64,000 bases of DNA. Source: Ramlibacter montanisoli (GTDB lineage Bacteria > Pseudomonadota > Gammaproteobacteria > Burkholderiales > Burkholderiaceae_C). A program made the translations under genes and the position numbers. Location: assembly GCF_013087525.1 (NCBI RefSeq), contig NZ_JABFCS010000001.1, positions 1 through 64,000 of the forward strand. The letters are read 5' to 3'. The notes below the pieces were generated by a model. That model was not told the origin of the DNA, did no database searches, and was given only the letters and a program-made list of their open reading frames with translations. Shown in pieces: positions 1 through 9,332 of the stretch (the first letter of the stretch is position 1; each line of letters opens with the position of its first letter).

Positions 1-980
1 TGACCACCTTGGCAGATCGCCCATGAAGAACACGCGGCCGTGGCGCATGCGGTCGACGCATTCGCTGCGGTAGGCATAGGGCCTGACCCACACGATCTCG
101 ACGCCGGCGTCGGACCGAACTGGCGCGTGAGGCGTTCGCGCACGACTTCCTCGCGGCTCACTTCCGCGGGTCGGCATCCGGCGCCATCTGGTAAATGATG
201 CGCCAGACGTTGTCGCCCATCAGGTGCTGCCACACACGGCGCGGTTGTCATTGAAGGGCGCCTCGATCCAGGTATGCCGCTCCACCGGCGGGTGCTTGCG
301 GAAGCGCACGTCGGCGATGCACCAGCGGTCGTCGCCCTTCTTCGCCGTCACCGAGGCGCCCACCCACTGGCGGAAGGGACTGTGGCTGCCGGCGGCGTCG
401 AGCACGTAGTCGGCGCGCAGCTGGTGTTCGCCGGCCGGCGTGGCCACCGTCAGCAAGGCGCCTTCGCCGTCCTGCCGGAAGGCGGTCACGCAGTTCTTCC
501 AGCGCAGCTCCACGTTGCCGAGCTCGTAGATGCGCTCGACCAGGTAGCCCTCGATGTAGAACTGCTGGATGTTGATGAAGGGTGGCTGCGTCGACAGGTT
601 GAAGGCGCTCTGCTGCTTCAGGTCGAAGGAATACACCTCGTCCTTGCCGGCGAAGGTGCGGCCCACGCTCCACTGGATGCCCTTGGCGGCGATGCGCTCG
701 TACACGCCCAGGCGCTCGAAGATCTCCAGCGACTTCTGCGTAGCAGATGCCGCGCGAGGATGCGCCCTTGACGCCGACGGTGTTGTCTCGTCCAGCAGCA
801 CGGCCTGATGCCGTACTGGGCGAGGGCGCAGGCCGCGGTCAGCCCGGTGATGCCGCCGCCGACGATGACGACCGGATGGTGGCTGGGCTCGCCGGCCGCG
901 ATCTCCGGAGGCTCCCGGATATTCCGGCAGCTCGTATTCCGTGCAGCGTTGCCGAAGCCGGTGCCCTGGCTCTCCGCCAA
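1..980 (-). CDS. FAD-dependent aromatic-ring monooxygenase (MhpA/PheA-like), C-terminus outside the window, several frame breaks
   Basis: The protein begins with a Rossmann FAD-binding motif (GGGITGLTAA) about 20 residues in, continues through SLEIFERLGVYERIAAKG and ends near RVFFMGD, which corresponds to the second FAD motif GD of class A flavoprotein hydroxylases. These enzymes hydroxylate phenolic acids with NAD(P)H and O2. I place the start at the TTG at 980 because an AGGAGG box lies just upstream (984-990). Single bases seem missing near 15, 155, 232, 745, 790 and 815; with them restored the chain reads through. It follows the VOC gene, as in meta-cleavage operons. The substrate cannot be told. 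Confidence 0.7.
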
Positions 981-1008
981 CTGTCCTCCTAGCCGTTGCC
1001 GAAGCCGG
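947..1008. repeat. 15-bp direct repeat at the VOC/monooxygenase junction
   Basis: CGTTGCCGAAGCCGG occurs exactly at 947-961 and again at 994-1008, 47 bp apart. It spans the intergenic junction and the start of the monooxygenase. It could be a small duplication or an assembly collapse/expansion point, given the poor quality of the neighbouring sequence. Confidence 0.7.
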
Positions 1009-1020
1009 TCTCTTCTGCGG

Positions 1021-1487
1021 TCAGGGCTCCGCCATCGTGCCGTGAGTTCCAGGCGGATGCCGTTGGGGTCGAAGAAGTAGATGCTGTGGAAGATGTGGTG
1101 GTCGGTGATGCCGAGCACCTCGATCCCGTGCGCTTCCAGCCGCGCCTTCATGTCCTTCAGCGCCTGGATGTCGTCCACGCGGAAGGAGACGTGGTTCACC
1201 CACTTGGGCGTGTTCGGGGAGGGCTCGCAGGCCTGGTCGTCGCCGAGGTCGAAGAAGGCGATGAACGAGCCGTCCTGCAGCCGGAAGAAGAAATGCGTGT
1301 ACGGGCAGTACTCGCCGGTGCTCGGCACGTAGTCGCTCTGGATGATGTGGTACAGCGGCAGGCCGAGGATGTCCTCGTAGAAATGCCGGGTCTCCTCGGC
1401 ATCCCGCGCCCGGTAGGCGTAGTGGTGCAGTTGCTGGATCGGCGCGGGCGCGGGCAGGGCGCCCGGGCTCTTGAGGACGGCGGCCAT
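1021..1487 (-). CDS. VOC (vicinal oxygen chelate) family protein, extradiol-dioxygenase-like
   Basis: A protein of about 155 residues with the two-module VOC fold: HHYAYRARDAEETRHFYEDILGLPL at the front, WVNHVSFRVDD in the middle and DPNGIRLELT at the end. The three usual metal ligands are visible as His (LHH), His (VNH) and Glu (LEL), so ring-cleaving dioxygenase or a related lyase/isomerase is likely. ATG at 1487 is preceded by AGGAG. One base appears to be missing near 1037, because adding it gives a stop at 1021. It is the first gene of a two-gene unit with the monooxygenase. Confidence 0.75.
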
Positions 1488-1500
1488 CGTGTCTCCTGTC

Positions 1501-1538
1501 GTTTACCAATGCGTAATGCGTTTACTGTACCGTAATGC
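1501..1538. promoter_or_regulatory. Two tandem operator-like dyads upstream of the VOC gene
   Basis: Two imperfect 19-bp direct repeats lie head to tail: GTTTACCAATGCGTAATGC (1501-1519) and GTTTACTGTACCGTAATGC (1520-1538). Each contains the inverted repeat TTAC-N6-GTAA (1503-1516 and 1522-1535). The 19-bp period, about two helix turns, and the position 14-51 bp before the VOC ATG fit a repressor or activator site for the aromatic-degradation pair. No regulator gene is visible in the window. Confidence 0.5.
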
Positions 1539-1729
1539 CGGGGCGAGTCGACCCGGCGGCGGGCGCTCTTTGAGATCGGTTATCAACTGGACCTTGTTCA
1601 TAGCCATGCTGCATGGAGTGCATTGAGCCTGGCTATTAGACGCCGCCGCCGGGCCTCACTACGCTTGCAGCGTCTCCGGCGCCGCCGGGGCGCGACGCTT
1701 TGTCTTCATTCACCTCGAAGGAGAACCCC

Positions 1730-2152
<423 letters not shown>

Positions 2153-2172
2153 ACCCGGTCTCCTCACTTCCT

Positions 2173-2193
2173 CCCTCCCCCCTCGGGGGAGGG
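2173..2193. terminator. GC-rich hairpin after the rubrerythrin gene
   Basis: CCCTCCCCC (2173-2181), loop CTC, GGGGGAGGG (2185-2193) makes a perfect 9-bp stem 21 bases after the rubrerythrin stop. There is no U-tract, so it may only slow transcription or protect the 3' end rather than terminate cleanly. Confidence 0.4.
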
Positions 2194-2256
2194 CTGGGGG
2201 GGGCAGCGCGCGGCGTGCTCCAATTCCAGCCCTTACAACAACGCGAAGTACCACCC

Positions 2257-3608
2257 ATGGCCGTCCGCGAAGGCAGTCTCGAGGCGCCCACGCGCCACCC
2301 CATCGACTGGAAATCCCCGGGTACTACGACGAAGGCGCGACCTTCAAGCGAGCTTGAGCGCATCTTCGACATCTGCCACGGCTGCCGCCGCTGCGTCGCC
2401 CTGTGCGGCGCCTTCCCAACGCTGTTCGACCTGGTCGACGAGGGCAAGAGCGGCGAGGTGGACGGGGTCGAGAAGAAGGACTACTGGAAGGTCGTCGACC
2501 AGTGCTACCTGTGCGACCTCTGCTACATGACCAAGTGCCCTTACGTTCCGCCGCACGAGTGGAACGTGGACTTCCCGCACACCATGCTGCGCGCCAAGGC
2601 CATCAAGTTCAAGAACGGCGGCGTGGACTTCGGCTCGAAGTTCCTGTCGTCCACGGACGTCCACGGCAAGTTCGCCGGCATCCCGATCGTGGTGCAGGCG
2701 GCCAACGCGGTGAACCAGACCAGGCCGATGCGGGCGCTGATGGAAAGCACCCTGCACGTGGACCGCAACGCCTGGCTGCCCTCGCTGGCTACACGCAAGT
2801 TCCGCAGCGCGGCGCCCAAGGCCGCCGACCTGCCGGTGAAGAACGGCGAGCGCACGCCGGGCAAGGTCGCGATCTACGCCACCTGCTACATCAACTACAA
2901 CGAGCCCGGCATCGGCCTGACCTGCTGAAGGTCCTTGCGCACAACGACGTGCCCTACGTGCTGGTGGAGAAGGAGCAGTGCTGCGGCATGCCCAAGCTCG
3001 AACTCGGCGACCTGGATTCGGTGGACGCGAGCAAGCGCGCGAACATCCCGGTGCTGGCGAAGTACGCGCGCGAGGGCTACGCCATCCTCTCCGCCGTGCC
3101 CAGCTGCACGCTGATGTTCAAGCAGGAGATCCCGCTGATGTACCCCGACGACGCCGAGGTGCAGGCCGTCAAGGAGGCGATGTGGGATCCCTTCGAGTAC
3201 CTGGGCGCGCGCCGCCGCGACGGGCTGCTCAAGACGGAGTTTCCCAAGCCGCTGGGCAAGGTGAGCTACCACGTCCCCTGCCACACGCGCGTGCAGAACA
3301 TCGGCCGCAAGACCGAGGAGTTGCTGAAGATGGTGCCCGGCACCTCGGTGCACACCAACGAGCGCTGCTCCGGGCACGCCGGCACCTTCGGGGTGAAGAA
3401 GGCGTACCACGAGGTCGCGATGAAGATCGGCAAGCCGCTGTTCAAGCGGATGGCGGAGCACCCGGAGGGCGGCGCGCCCGACTACATCGCGTCCGACTGC
3501 CCGCTGGGCGGCCACCACATCCGCCAGGGCTTCGACCGCAACGGACTGGGCACGCCGCAGCTGGAGCACCCGATCACCCTGGTGCGCATGGCCTACGGAC
3601 TGGAGTGA
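2257..3608 (+). CDS. GlpC/HdrD-like (Fe-S)-binding oxidoreductase subunit
   Basis: About 450 residues. Two [4Fe-4S] motifs are at C40-C43-C46-C50 (CHGCRRCVALC) and C83-C86-C89-C93 (CYLCDLCYMTKC). They are followed by two CCG-type domains, recognisable by KEQCCGMPKLELGD and by ERCSGHAGTFG. This layout is that of heterodisulfide-reductase D and GlpC electron carriers. One base is missing near 2919 (GLDLLKVL is expected), and a compensating pair of indels near 2318 and 2352 garbles residues 21-31. It sits 2 bases before the DUF3501 gene and probably passes electrons to rubrerythrin; that role is an inference. Confidence 0.85.
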
Positions 3609-3610
3609 GC

Positions 3611-4198
3611 ATGATGCAGACCACCGGCAAGATCACCGCCGACAGCCTGATGACGCTGGAGGCCTATGCGAAGTGGCGCAAGCACCACCACGCGGAGCTC
3701 GTCGCGCACCGCAAGCTGCGCGCCGTCCCGCTGGGCGAGCACGTGTCGGTGCAGTTCGAAAGCGAGCTGACCATGCGCTACCAGGTGCAGGAGATGCTGC
3801 GCATCGAGAAGATCTTCGAGGAGGAGGGCATCCAGCAGGAGATCGATGCCTATGCGCCGCTGGTGCCGGACGGCAGCAACTGGAAGGCGACGATGATGAT
3901 CGAGTACCCCGACATCAACGAACGCAAGCGCGAGCTGGCGCGGCTGATCGGCGTGGAAGACCGCATGTTCGTCGAGGTGGAAGGGCACCCGCGCGTCTAC
4001 GCGATCGCCGACGAGGACCTGGACCGGGAGAACGACGAGAAGACCTCGGCGGTGCACTTCCTGCGCTTCGAGCTCGCGCCGGCGATGCGGCAGGCGGTGA
4101 AGGCGGGCGCGGCGGTGAAGCTCGGGTGCGACCACACGAACTATCCGGCGCACGTGGCGATCGCGCCGGAGACGCTGGCTTCGCTGGCGGGGATTTGA
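3611..4198 (+). CDS. DUF3501 family protein
   Basis: A 195-residue soluble protein with no signal peptide or membrane segment. It carries the family hallmark of a long acidic helix (MLRIEKIFEEEGIQQEIDAY) and the ending DHTNYPAHVAIAPETLASLAGI. The function is unknown. Its start lies 2 bases after the stop of the Fe-S gene, so the two are surely co-transcribed. Repeated association with rubrerythrin and a GlpC-like protein suggests a peroxide-defence or redox-repair role, but nothing in the sequence proves it. Confidence 0.85.
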   Translation: MMQTTGKITADSLMTLEAYAKWRKHHHAELVAHRKLRAVPLGEHVSVQFESELTMRYQVQEMLRIEKIFEEEGIQQEIDAYAPLVPDGSNWKATMMIEYPDINERKRELARLIGVEDRMFVEVEGHPRVYAIADEDLDRENDEKTSAVHFLRFELAPAMRQAVKAGAAVKLGCDHTNYPAHVAIAPETLASLAGI

Positions 4199-4212
4199 AA
4201 TAGGGCTGTCGC

Positions 4213-4943
4213 TCAGGCCGGCGAGAACAGGTCCACCCGGTCCGTGATGATCCCGTCCGTGCCCAGCGCGATCAGCCGCTGCGCCGCCCACTCGTCGTTC
4301 ACCGTGTAGCTCAGGGTGCGCAGCCCCAGGCCCTTGGCCTTGGCCACTGTCGCCGCGTCCCACAGCGCGTGGTTGCACACCACCGCCACGCACTGCAAGC
4401 TGCTGCGCATGGTCCCAGCAGCCATCCCACAAGGTGTCCAGCAGCAGGCCGCGCGGCAGTTGCGGCTGGCCTGCAGGGCCGCCTGCAGCGACTCGGGACG
4501 GAAGGACGTGAGCAGCGGCGGCAGCTCGGTGCCGCGCCAGATGCGCTCGGCGTGGTTCGCGACCACTTCGCCGGTCTTGGCTTCCAGTCCCGGCGTCGGC
4601 TTGATCTCGATGTTCAGGAAGAAGCCGTTGGCCAGGCAGTAGCGCCCGATGTTCTCGAACGTCGGCAGCGGCTCGCCCGCATGCGCGCGCGAGTGCCAGC
4701 TGCCGGCGTCGAGCCGCGCCAGCTGGTCCCAGGGCTGGTCGCCGCCGAGGCCGATGCCGTTGGTGGTGCGCTCCAAGGTCGCGTCGTGCATCAGGAAGGG
4801 GACGCCGTCCGCCGACAGCTTCACGTCGCACTCGAACATGCGGTAGCCGTTTTCCGCGCCGAGGCGGAAGGCAGCCAGCGTGTTCTCCGGCGCCAGCCTC
4901 CCCGCGCCGCGGTGCGCCACCCAGCGCGGATAGGGCCAGGCCT

Positions 4944-4947
<4 letters not shown>
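4213..4947 (-). CDS. ugpQ: Glycerophosphodiester phosphodiesterase
   Basis: A 244-residue GDPD-fold enzyme that cleaves glycerophosphodiesters to glycerol-3-phosphate and an alcohol in the cytoplasm. Active-site signatures are HRGAGRLAPENT (substrate and metal binding) and IEIKP. It is the last gene of the ugp operon, with its ATG overlapping the stop of ugpC (ATGA at 4944-4947). Residues about 170-187 are scrambled by two compensating indels between 4390 and 4460; the alternative frame there reads LPRGLLLDTLWDG, which fits the family. The rest is intact. Confidence 0.9.
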
Positions 4948-5953
<1,006 letters not shown>

Positions 5954-5961
5954 CTGTGTTC

Positions 5962-6816
5962 TTACTTTTCGGTGTCGACGAGGCCCTTGACGAACCACTT
6001 CTGCATCAGGATCACCACCACCGCCGGCGGCAGCATGGCGAGGATGGCCGTGGCCATCACCACGTTCCACTCGATGTAGACCTCGCCGAACAGCAGGCGC
6101 TTGATGCCCATGACGATGGGGTACATCTTCTCGTCGGTGGTCACCAGCAGCGGCCACAGGTACTGGTTCCAGCCGTAGATGAACTGGATGACGAACAGGG
6201 CCGCCATCGAGGTCTTGGACAGCGGCAGAAGCACGTCCTTGAAGAAGCGCATCGGCCCCGCGCCGTCCATGCGCGCGGCCTCCACCAGTTCGTCCGGCAC
6301 GGTGAGGAAGAACTGCCGGAACAGGAAGGTCGCCGTGGCGGACGCGATCAGGGGCACCGTCAGGCCCGCCATCGAGTTGAGCATGCCGAGGTTGGAGATC
6401 ACCTCGTAGGTCGGCCCGATGCGCACCTCCACCGGCAGCATCAGCGTGACGAACACCATCCAGAACACGATGTTCTTGGCCGGGAAGCGGAAGTACACGA
6501 TCGCGAAGGCCGACAGCAGCGAGATGGCGATCTTGCCGATGGCGATGATCAGCGCGCTGGCCAGGCTGATGCCCATCATGGGCAGGGCCGGTGCCACGGT
6601 CGCGCCCGCCTCGGTCTTGCCGCCGAAGAGCGCGAAGCGGTAGCTCTCCACGATGTTGTTCCCCGGCAGCAGCGAGATCGGGTTGCTGGAGCTGATCTGC
6701 TGCGCGGTCTGCGTGGAGCCGATGAAGGTGACGTAGATCGGGAAGAAGACGATCACCACCCCCAGGATCAGGATCAGGTGGGTGAAGAAATCGAGGATGG
6801 GGTTGCGCTGGACCAT
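5962..6816 (-). CDS. ugpE: sn-Glycerol-3-phosphate ABC transporter permease UgpE
   Basis: A 284-residue inner-membrane permease of the MalG type with about six hydrophobic segments, starting with [20 protein letters not shown]. The EAA loop, the docking site for the ATPase, is seen as [23 protein letters not shown]. It is one base downstream of ugpA and 8 bases upstream of ugpC. All residues are in frame and the length is normal for the family. Confidence 0.95.
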   Translation of the reverse strand: MVQRNPILDFFTHLILILGVVIVFFPIYVTFIGSTQTAQQISSSNPISLLPGNNIVESYRFALFGGKTEAGATVAPALPMMGISLASALIIAIGKIAISLLSAFAIVYFRFPAKNIVFWMVFVTLMLPVEVRIGPTYEVISNLGMLNSMAGLTVPLIASATATFLFRQFFLTVPDELVEAARMDGAGPMRFFKDVLLPLSKTSMAALFVIQFIYGWNQYLWPLLVTTDEKMYPIVMGIKRLLFGEVYIEWNVVMATAILAMLPPAVVVILMQKWFVKGLVDTEK

Positions 6817-6817
6817 G

Positions 6818-7699
6818 TCAGTAGTGAACCTTCTTCTCGACGAAGCGGAACTGGATGACGGTGAGCGCGACCACGATCACCATCAGCACCACCGACTGCG
6901 CGGCCGACCCGTTGATGTCCATCGCCTTGAAGCCGTCGTAGTAGACCTTGTAGACCAGGATCGAGGTGTCCTTGCCCGGGCCGCCGTTGGTGGCCGCGTC
7001 CACGATCGCGAAGGTCTCGAAGAAGGCGTACACGACGTTGATCACCAGCAGGAAGAAGGTCGTGGGCGACAGCAGCGGCCACACGATGCTCCAGAAGCGC
7101 TTCCACGGCCCGGCGCCGTCGATGGTCGCCGCCTCGATCAGCGAATGGGGGATCGACTGCAGGCCGGCCAGGAAGAACAGGAAGTTGTACGAGATGTGCT
7201 TCCAGATCGCCGCCATCACGATCAGCGCCATCGCGTGGTTGCCGTTGAGGAGGTGGTTCCACTCGAAGCCCATCTCGATCAGCGCGTAGCGGATCGCGCC
7301 GTAGGGCGAGGCGAACATCATCAGCCACAGCACGCCGGCCACCACCGGGGCCACCGCGTACGGCCAGATCAGGAGGGTCTTGTAGATGCCGGCGGCGCGC
7401 ACCACGCGGTTGGCCATCACCGCCAGCAGCAGCGAGATGGCCAGGCCCCCGACCGCCACCAGCACGGAGAAGATCGCCGTGATGCGGAAGGAGTCGAGGT
7501 AGCCCGGGTCGGTGAAGAGGCGGCGGAAGTTCTCGAGGCCGACGAACTCGCTGGTGGCGCCGAAGGCGTCTTCCTGCAGCACGCTCTGGTACAGCGCCTG
7601 GCCGGCGGGCCAGAAGAAGAACACCAGGATGATGGCCATCTGGGGCGCGATCAGCACCCACGGCAGCCATGCCGACTTGAACAGGACCCTCTTCTCCAT
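6818..7699 (-). CDS. ugpA: sn-Glycerol-3-phosphate ABC transporter permease UgpA
   Basis: A 293-residue MalF-type permease with about six membrane segments and the EAA loop LIEAATIDGAGPWKRFWSIVWPLL. I prefer the ATG at 7699 (MEKRVLFKSAWLPW) to one at 7735, because the latter lies inside a repeated REP-like element. No strong ribosome-binding site precedes either. It is the second gene of the operon, separated from ugpB by a terminator hairpin and a repeat pair, so it is probably made at a lower level than the binding protein. Confidence 0.92.
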   Translation of the reverse strand: MEKRVLFKSAWLPWVLIAPQMAIILVFFFWPAGQALYQSVLQEDAFGATSEFVGLENFRRLFTDPGYLDSFRITAIFSVLVAVGGLAISLLLAVMANRVVRAAGIYKTLLIWPYAVAPVVAGVLWLMMFASPYGAIRYALIEMGFEWNHLLNGNHAMALIVMAAIWKHISYNFLFFLAGLQSIPHSLIEAATIDGAGPWKRFWSIVWPLLSPTTFFLLVINVVYAFFETFAIVDAATNGGPGKDTSILVYKVYYDGFKAMDINGSAAQSVVLMVIVVALTVIQFRFVEKKVHY

Positions 7700-7730
7700 G
7701 GCGGCGTATTGTGTATGAGTTGTGGCGTCC

Positions 7731-7756
7731 GTCATTCCCGCGCAGGCGGGAATCCA
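7731..7756 (+). repeat. REP-like repeat, copy 1 of an inverted pair
   Basis: A 26-bp element beginning GTCATTCCCGCGCAGGCGGG with an internal CCCGC/GCGGG dyad. It is inverted relative to the copy at 7805-7830 and about 85% identical to it. A third relative is at 22859-22881. Elements of this kind are scattered between genes in many Comamonadaceae. Confidence 0.75.
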
Positions 7757-7770
7757 AGGCTTTCATCAAA

Positions 7771-7793
7771 AAGGCCCCGCGGTGCGGGGCCTT
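7771..7793 (-). terminator. Intrinsic terminator between ugpB and ugpA (minus strand)
   Basis: A perfect 10-bp stem, AAGGCCCCGC (7771-7780) and GCGGGGCCTT (7784-7793), with a 3-base loop. Read on the minus strand it is followed at once by a T run (plus-strand A run 7768-7772). It sits 41 bases after the ugpB stop and likely ends most transcripts there, leaving partial read-through into ugpAEC. Confidence 0.7.
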
Positions 7794-7804
7794 CACAACG
7801 TTCT

Positions 7805-7830
7805 TGGGTCCCCGCCTGCGCGGGGATGAC
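7805..7830 (-). repeat. REP-like repeat, copy 2 of an inverted pair
   Basis: On the minus strand this reads GTCATCCCCGCGCAGGCGGG and onward, matching copy 1 at 7731-7756 in inverted orientation. The two copies flank the terminator hairpin, so the whole 100-bp region can fold as one long cruciform. Confidence 0.75.
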
Positions 7831-7833
7831 ACT

Positions 7834-9147
7834 TCAGGACTTGTTGGCTTTCTGGAAGCGCTCCAGCTGCTCGTTGCCCCGCTTCACCGCGTTGTCCAGG
7901 GCTTCCTTGGCCTGCTTGTTGCCCTGCCACACGCCTTCGAGTTCCTCGTCGATGATGGTGCGGATCTGGACGAAGTTGCCCAGGCGCACGCCGCGCGACT
8001 TGTCCGTGGTCTTGCGGACCATCTGGTTCACCGAGACGTCGTAGCCCGGGTTCTGCTTGTAGAAGCCGGCCTTCTCGGTCAGATCGAACGAGGCCTTGGT
8101 CACCGGCAGGTAGCCGGTGCGCTGGTGGCTGGCCGCCGCGACTTCGGGCTTGGACAGGTAGTTCAGGAAGTGCGCCACGCCCTTGTATTCCTCGGGCTTC
8201 TTGCCGGCCATCACCCAGATGCTGGCGCCGCCGATGACGGTGTTCTGCGGCGCGCCGGGGACGTCCGGGTAGTAGGGCAGGGTGCCGATGCCGGCCGCGA
8301 ACTTGCTGTTGCGCTTCACGCCGCCGGACAGCGCGGAGGAGCCGGTGATCATGGCGCATTCGCCGGACACGAAGGTCGCGTCGGCCTTGTTCTCGCGGCC
8401 CTTGTAGACGAACAGGCCGCTCTTGGCCATGTTGGCGAGGTTCTCGACGTGGCGCACGTGCAGGGGGCTGTTGAAGGCCAGGCGCGTGTCGGTGCCGCCG
8501 AAGCCGTTGTTCTTGGTCGCGTACAGCACGTTGTGCCAGGCCGAGAAGCTCTCCAGTTGCGTCCAGCTGATCCAGCTGGTGGTGAAGGGGCACTTGTGGC
8601 CCGAGGCCTTCAGCTTGGCGGCGGCCAGCGCCACTTCGGGCCAGGTCTTGGGCGGGCTGTCCGGGTCCAGGCCGGCGGCCTTGAAGGCGTCCTTGTTGTA
8701 GTGGAAGACCGGCGTGGAGCTGTTGAAGGGGTAGCTGAGCATCTGCCCGTTCGGTGCCGTGTAGTAGCCGGCGACCGCGGGCACGTAGATGCTGGGGTCG
8801 AACTTCAGGCCGGCCTGGTTCATCACCTGCGCGACCGGGACGATGGCGCCCTTGGCGGCCATCATGGTCGCGGTGCCGACCTCGAAGACCTGGATCATGT
8901 GCGGCGCATTGCCGCCGCGGTAGGCGGCGATGCCGGCGGTCATGGATTCGGCGTAGCTGCCCTTGAAGGTGGGCACGACCTTGTAATCCTTCTGGCTGGC
9001 ATTGAAGTCCTTGGCCAGGTCGTTCACCCATTCACCGAGCGCGCCGCCCATCGAATGCCACCACTGGATCTCGGTCTGTGCCTGGGCGGGTGCCGCGGCG
9101 AAGAAGGCAGCGGCGGCAACGGCCAGCGCGGGGAACTTGAATTTCAT
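7834..9147 (-). CDS. ugpB: sn-Glycerol-3-phosphate periplasmic binding protein
   Basis: A 437-residue extracellular solute-binding protein (family 1). The start at 9147 gives a classic signal peptide of about 24 residues (MKFKFPALAVAAAAFFAAAPAQA), and AGGAG lies upstream. The mature part begins TEIQWWHSMGGALGEWVNDL, the UgpB hallmark, with glycerol-phosphate-binding regions such as FTTSWISWTQLESFSAWHN. It delivers glycerol-3-phosphate or glycerophosphodiesters to UgpAE. It is first in the operon and is followed by a strong terminator, which fits high expression of the receptor. Confidence 0.95.
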   Translation of the reverse strand: MKFKFPALAVAAAAFFAAAPAQAQTEIQWWHSMGGALGEWVNDLAKDFNASQKDYKVVPTFKGSYAESMTAGIAAYRGGNAPHMIQVFEVGTATMMAAKGAIVPVAQVMNQAGLKFDPSIYVPAVAGYYTAPNGQMLSYPFNSSTPVFHYNKDAFKAAGLDPDSPPKTWPEVALAAAKLKASGHKCPFTTSWISWTQLESFSAWHNVLYATKNNGFGGTDTRLAFNSPLHVRHVENLANMAKSGLFVYKGRENKADATFVSGECAMITGSSALSGGVKRNSKFAAGIGTLPYYPDVPGAPQNTVIGGASIWVMAGKKPEEYKGVAHFLNYLSKPEVAAASHQRTGYLPVTKASFDLTEKAGFYKQNPGYDVSVNQMVRKTTDKSRGVRLGNFVQIRTIIDEELEGVWQGNKQAKEALDNAVKRGNEQLERFQKANKS

Positions 9148-9207
9148 CTGGATCACTCCTGTTCGAATGCGTGAAGCCCGTAACTCTACGGTTTTCGTGT
9201 GACGCGG

Positions 9208-9213
9208 ATTAGA
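9208..9213 (-). promoter_or_regulatory. Possible -10 box for ugpB
   Basis: TCTAAT on the minus strand, 61 bases before the ugpB ATG, is one mismatch from TATAAT. No convincing -35 is seen, which would be in keeping with an activator-dependent promoter. Confidence 0.35.
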
Positions 9214-9314
9214 CAGGCGCCCTCCGGCAGCAACAAGCGGGTTTCCCATGACCGTCGGGGCCTGTGGCTTGCTGCACTGCGGTAACATCTCCCCTCAGCC
9301 GTGCACCTGTTGGC

Positions 9315-9330
9315 TGACATTGCACTGACA
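9315..9330 (-). promoter_or_regulatory. Possible Pho box (two TGTCA half-sites)
   Basis: On the minus strand the sequence reads TGTCA-N6-TGTCA, the spacing and core of PhoB binding repeats, pointing toward ugpB. The outer bases and the AT-rich spacer of the consensus are not kept, and the site is about 100 bp upstream of the likely -10, farther than usual. It also touches the start of the divergent oxidoreductase gene at 9333. Confidence 0.4.
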
Positions 9331-9332
9331 CG

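Noticed and set aside
947..1008. The 15-bp direct repeat as an attachment site or target-site duplication
   Set aside because: No integrase or mobile element lies between or beside the copies, which are only 47 bases apart in poor-quality sequence.
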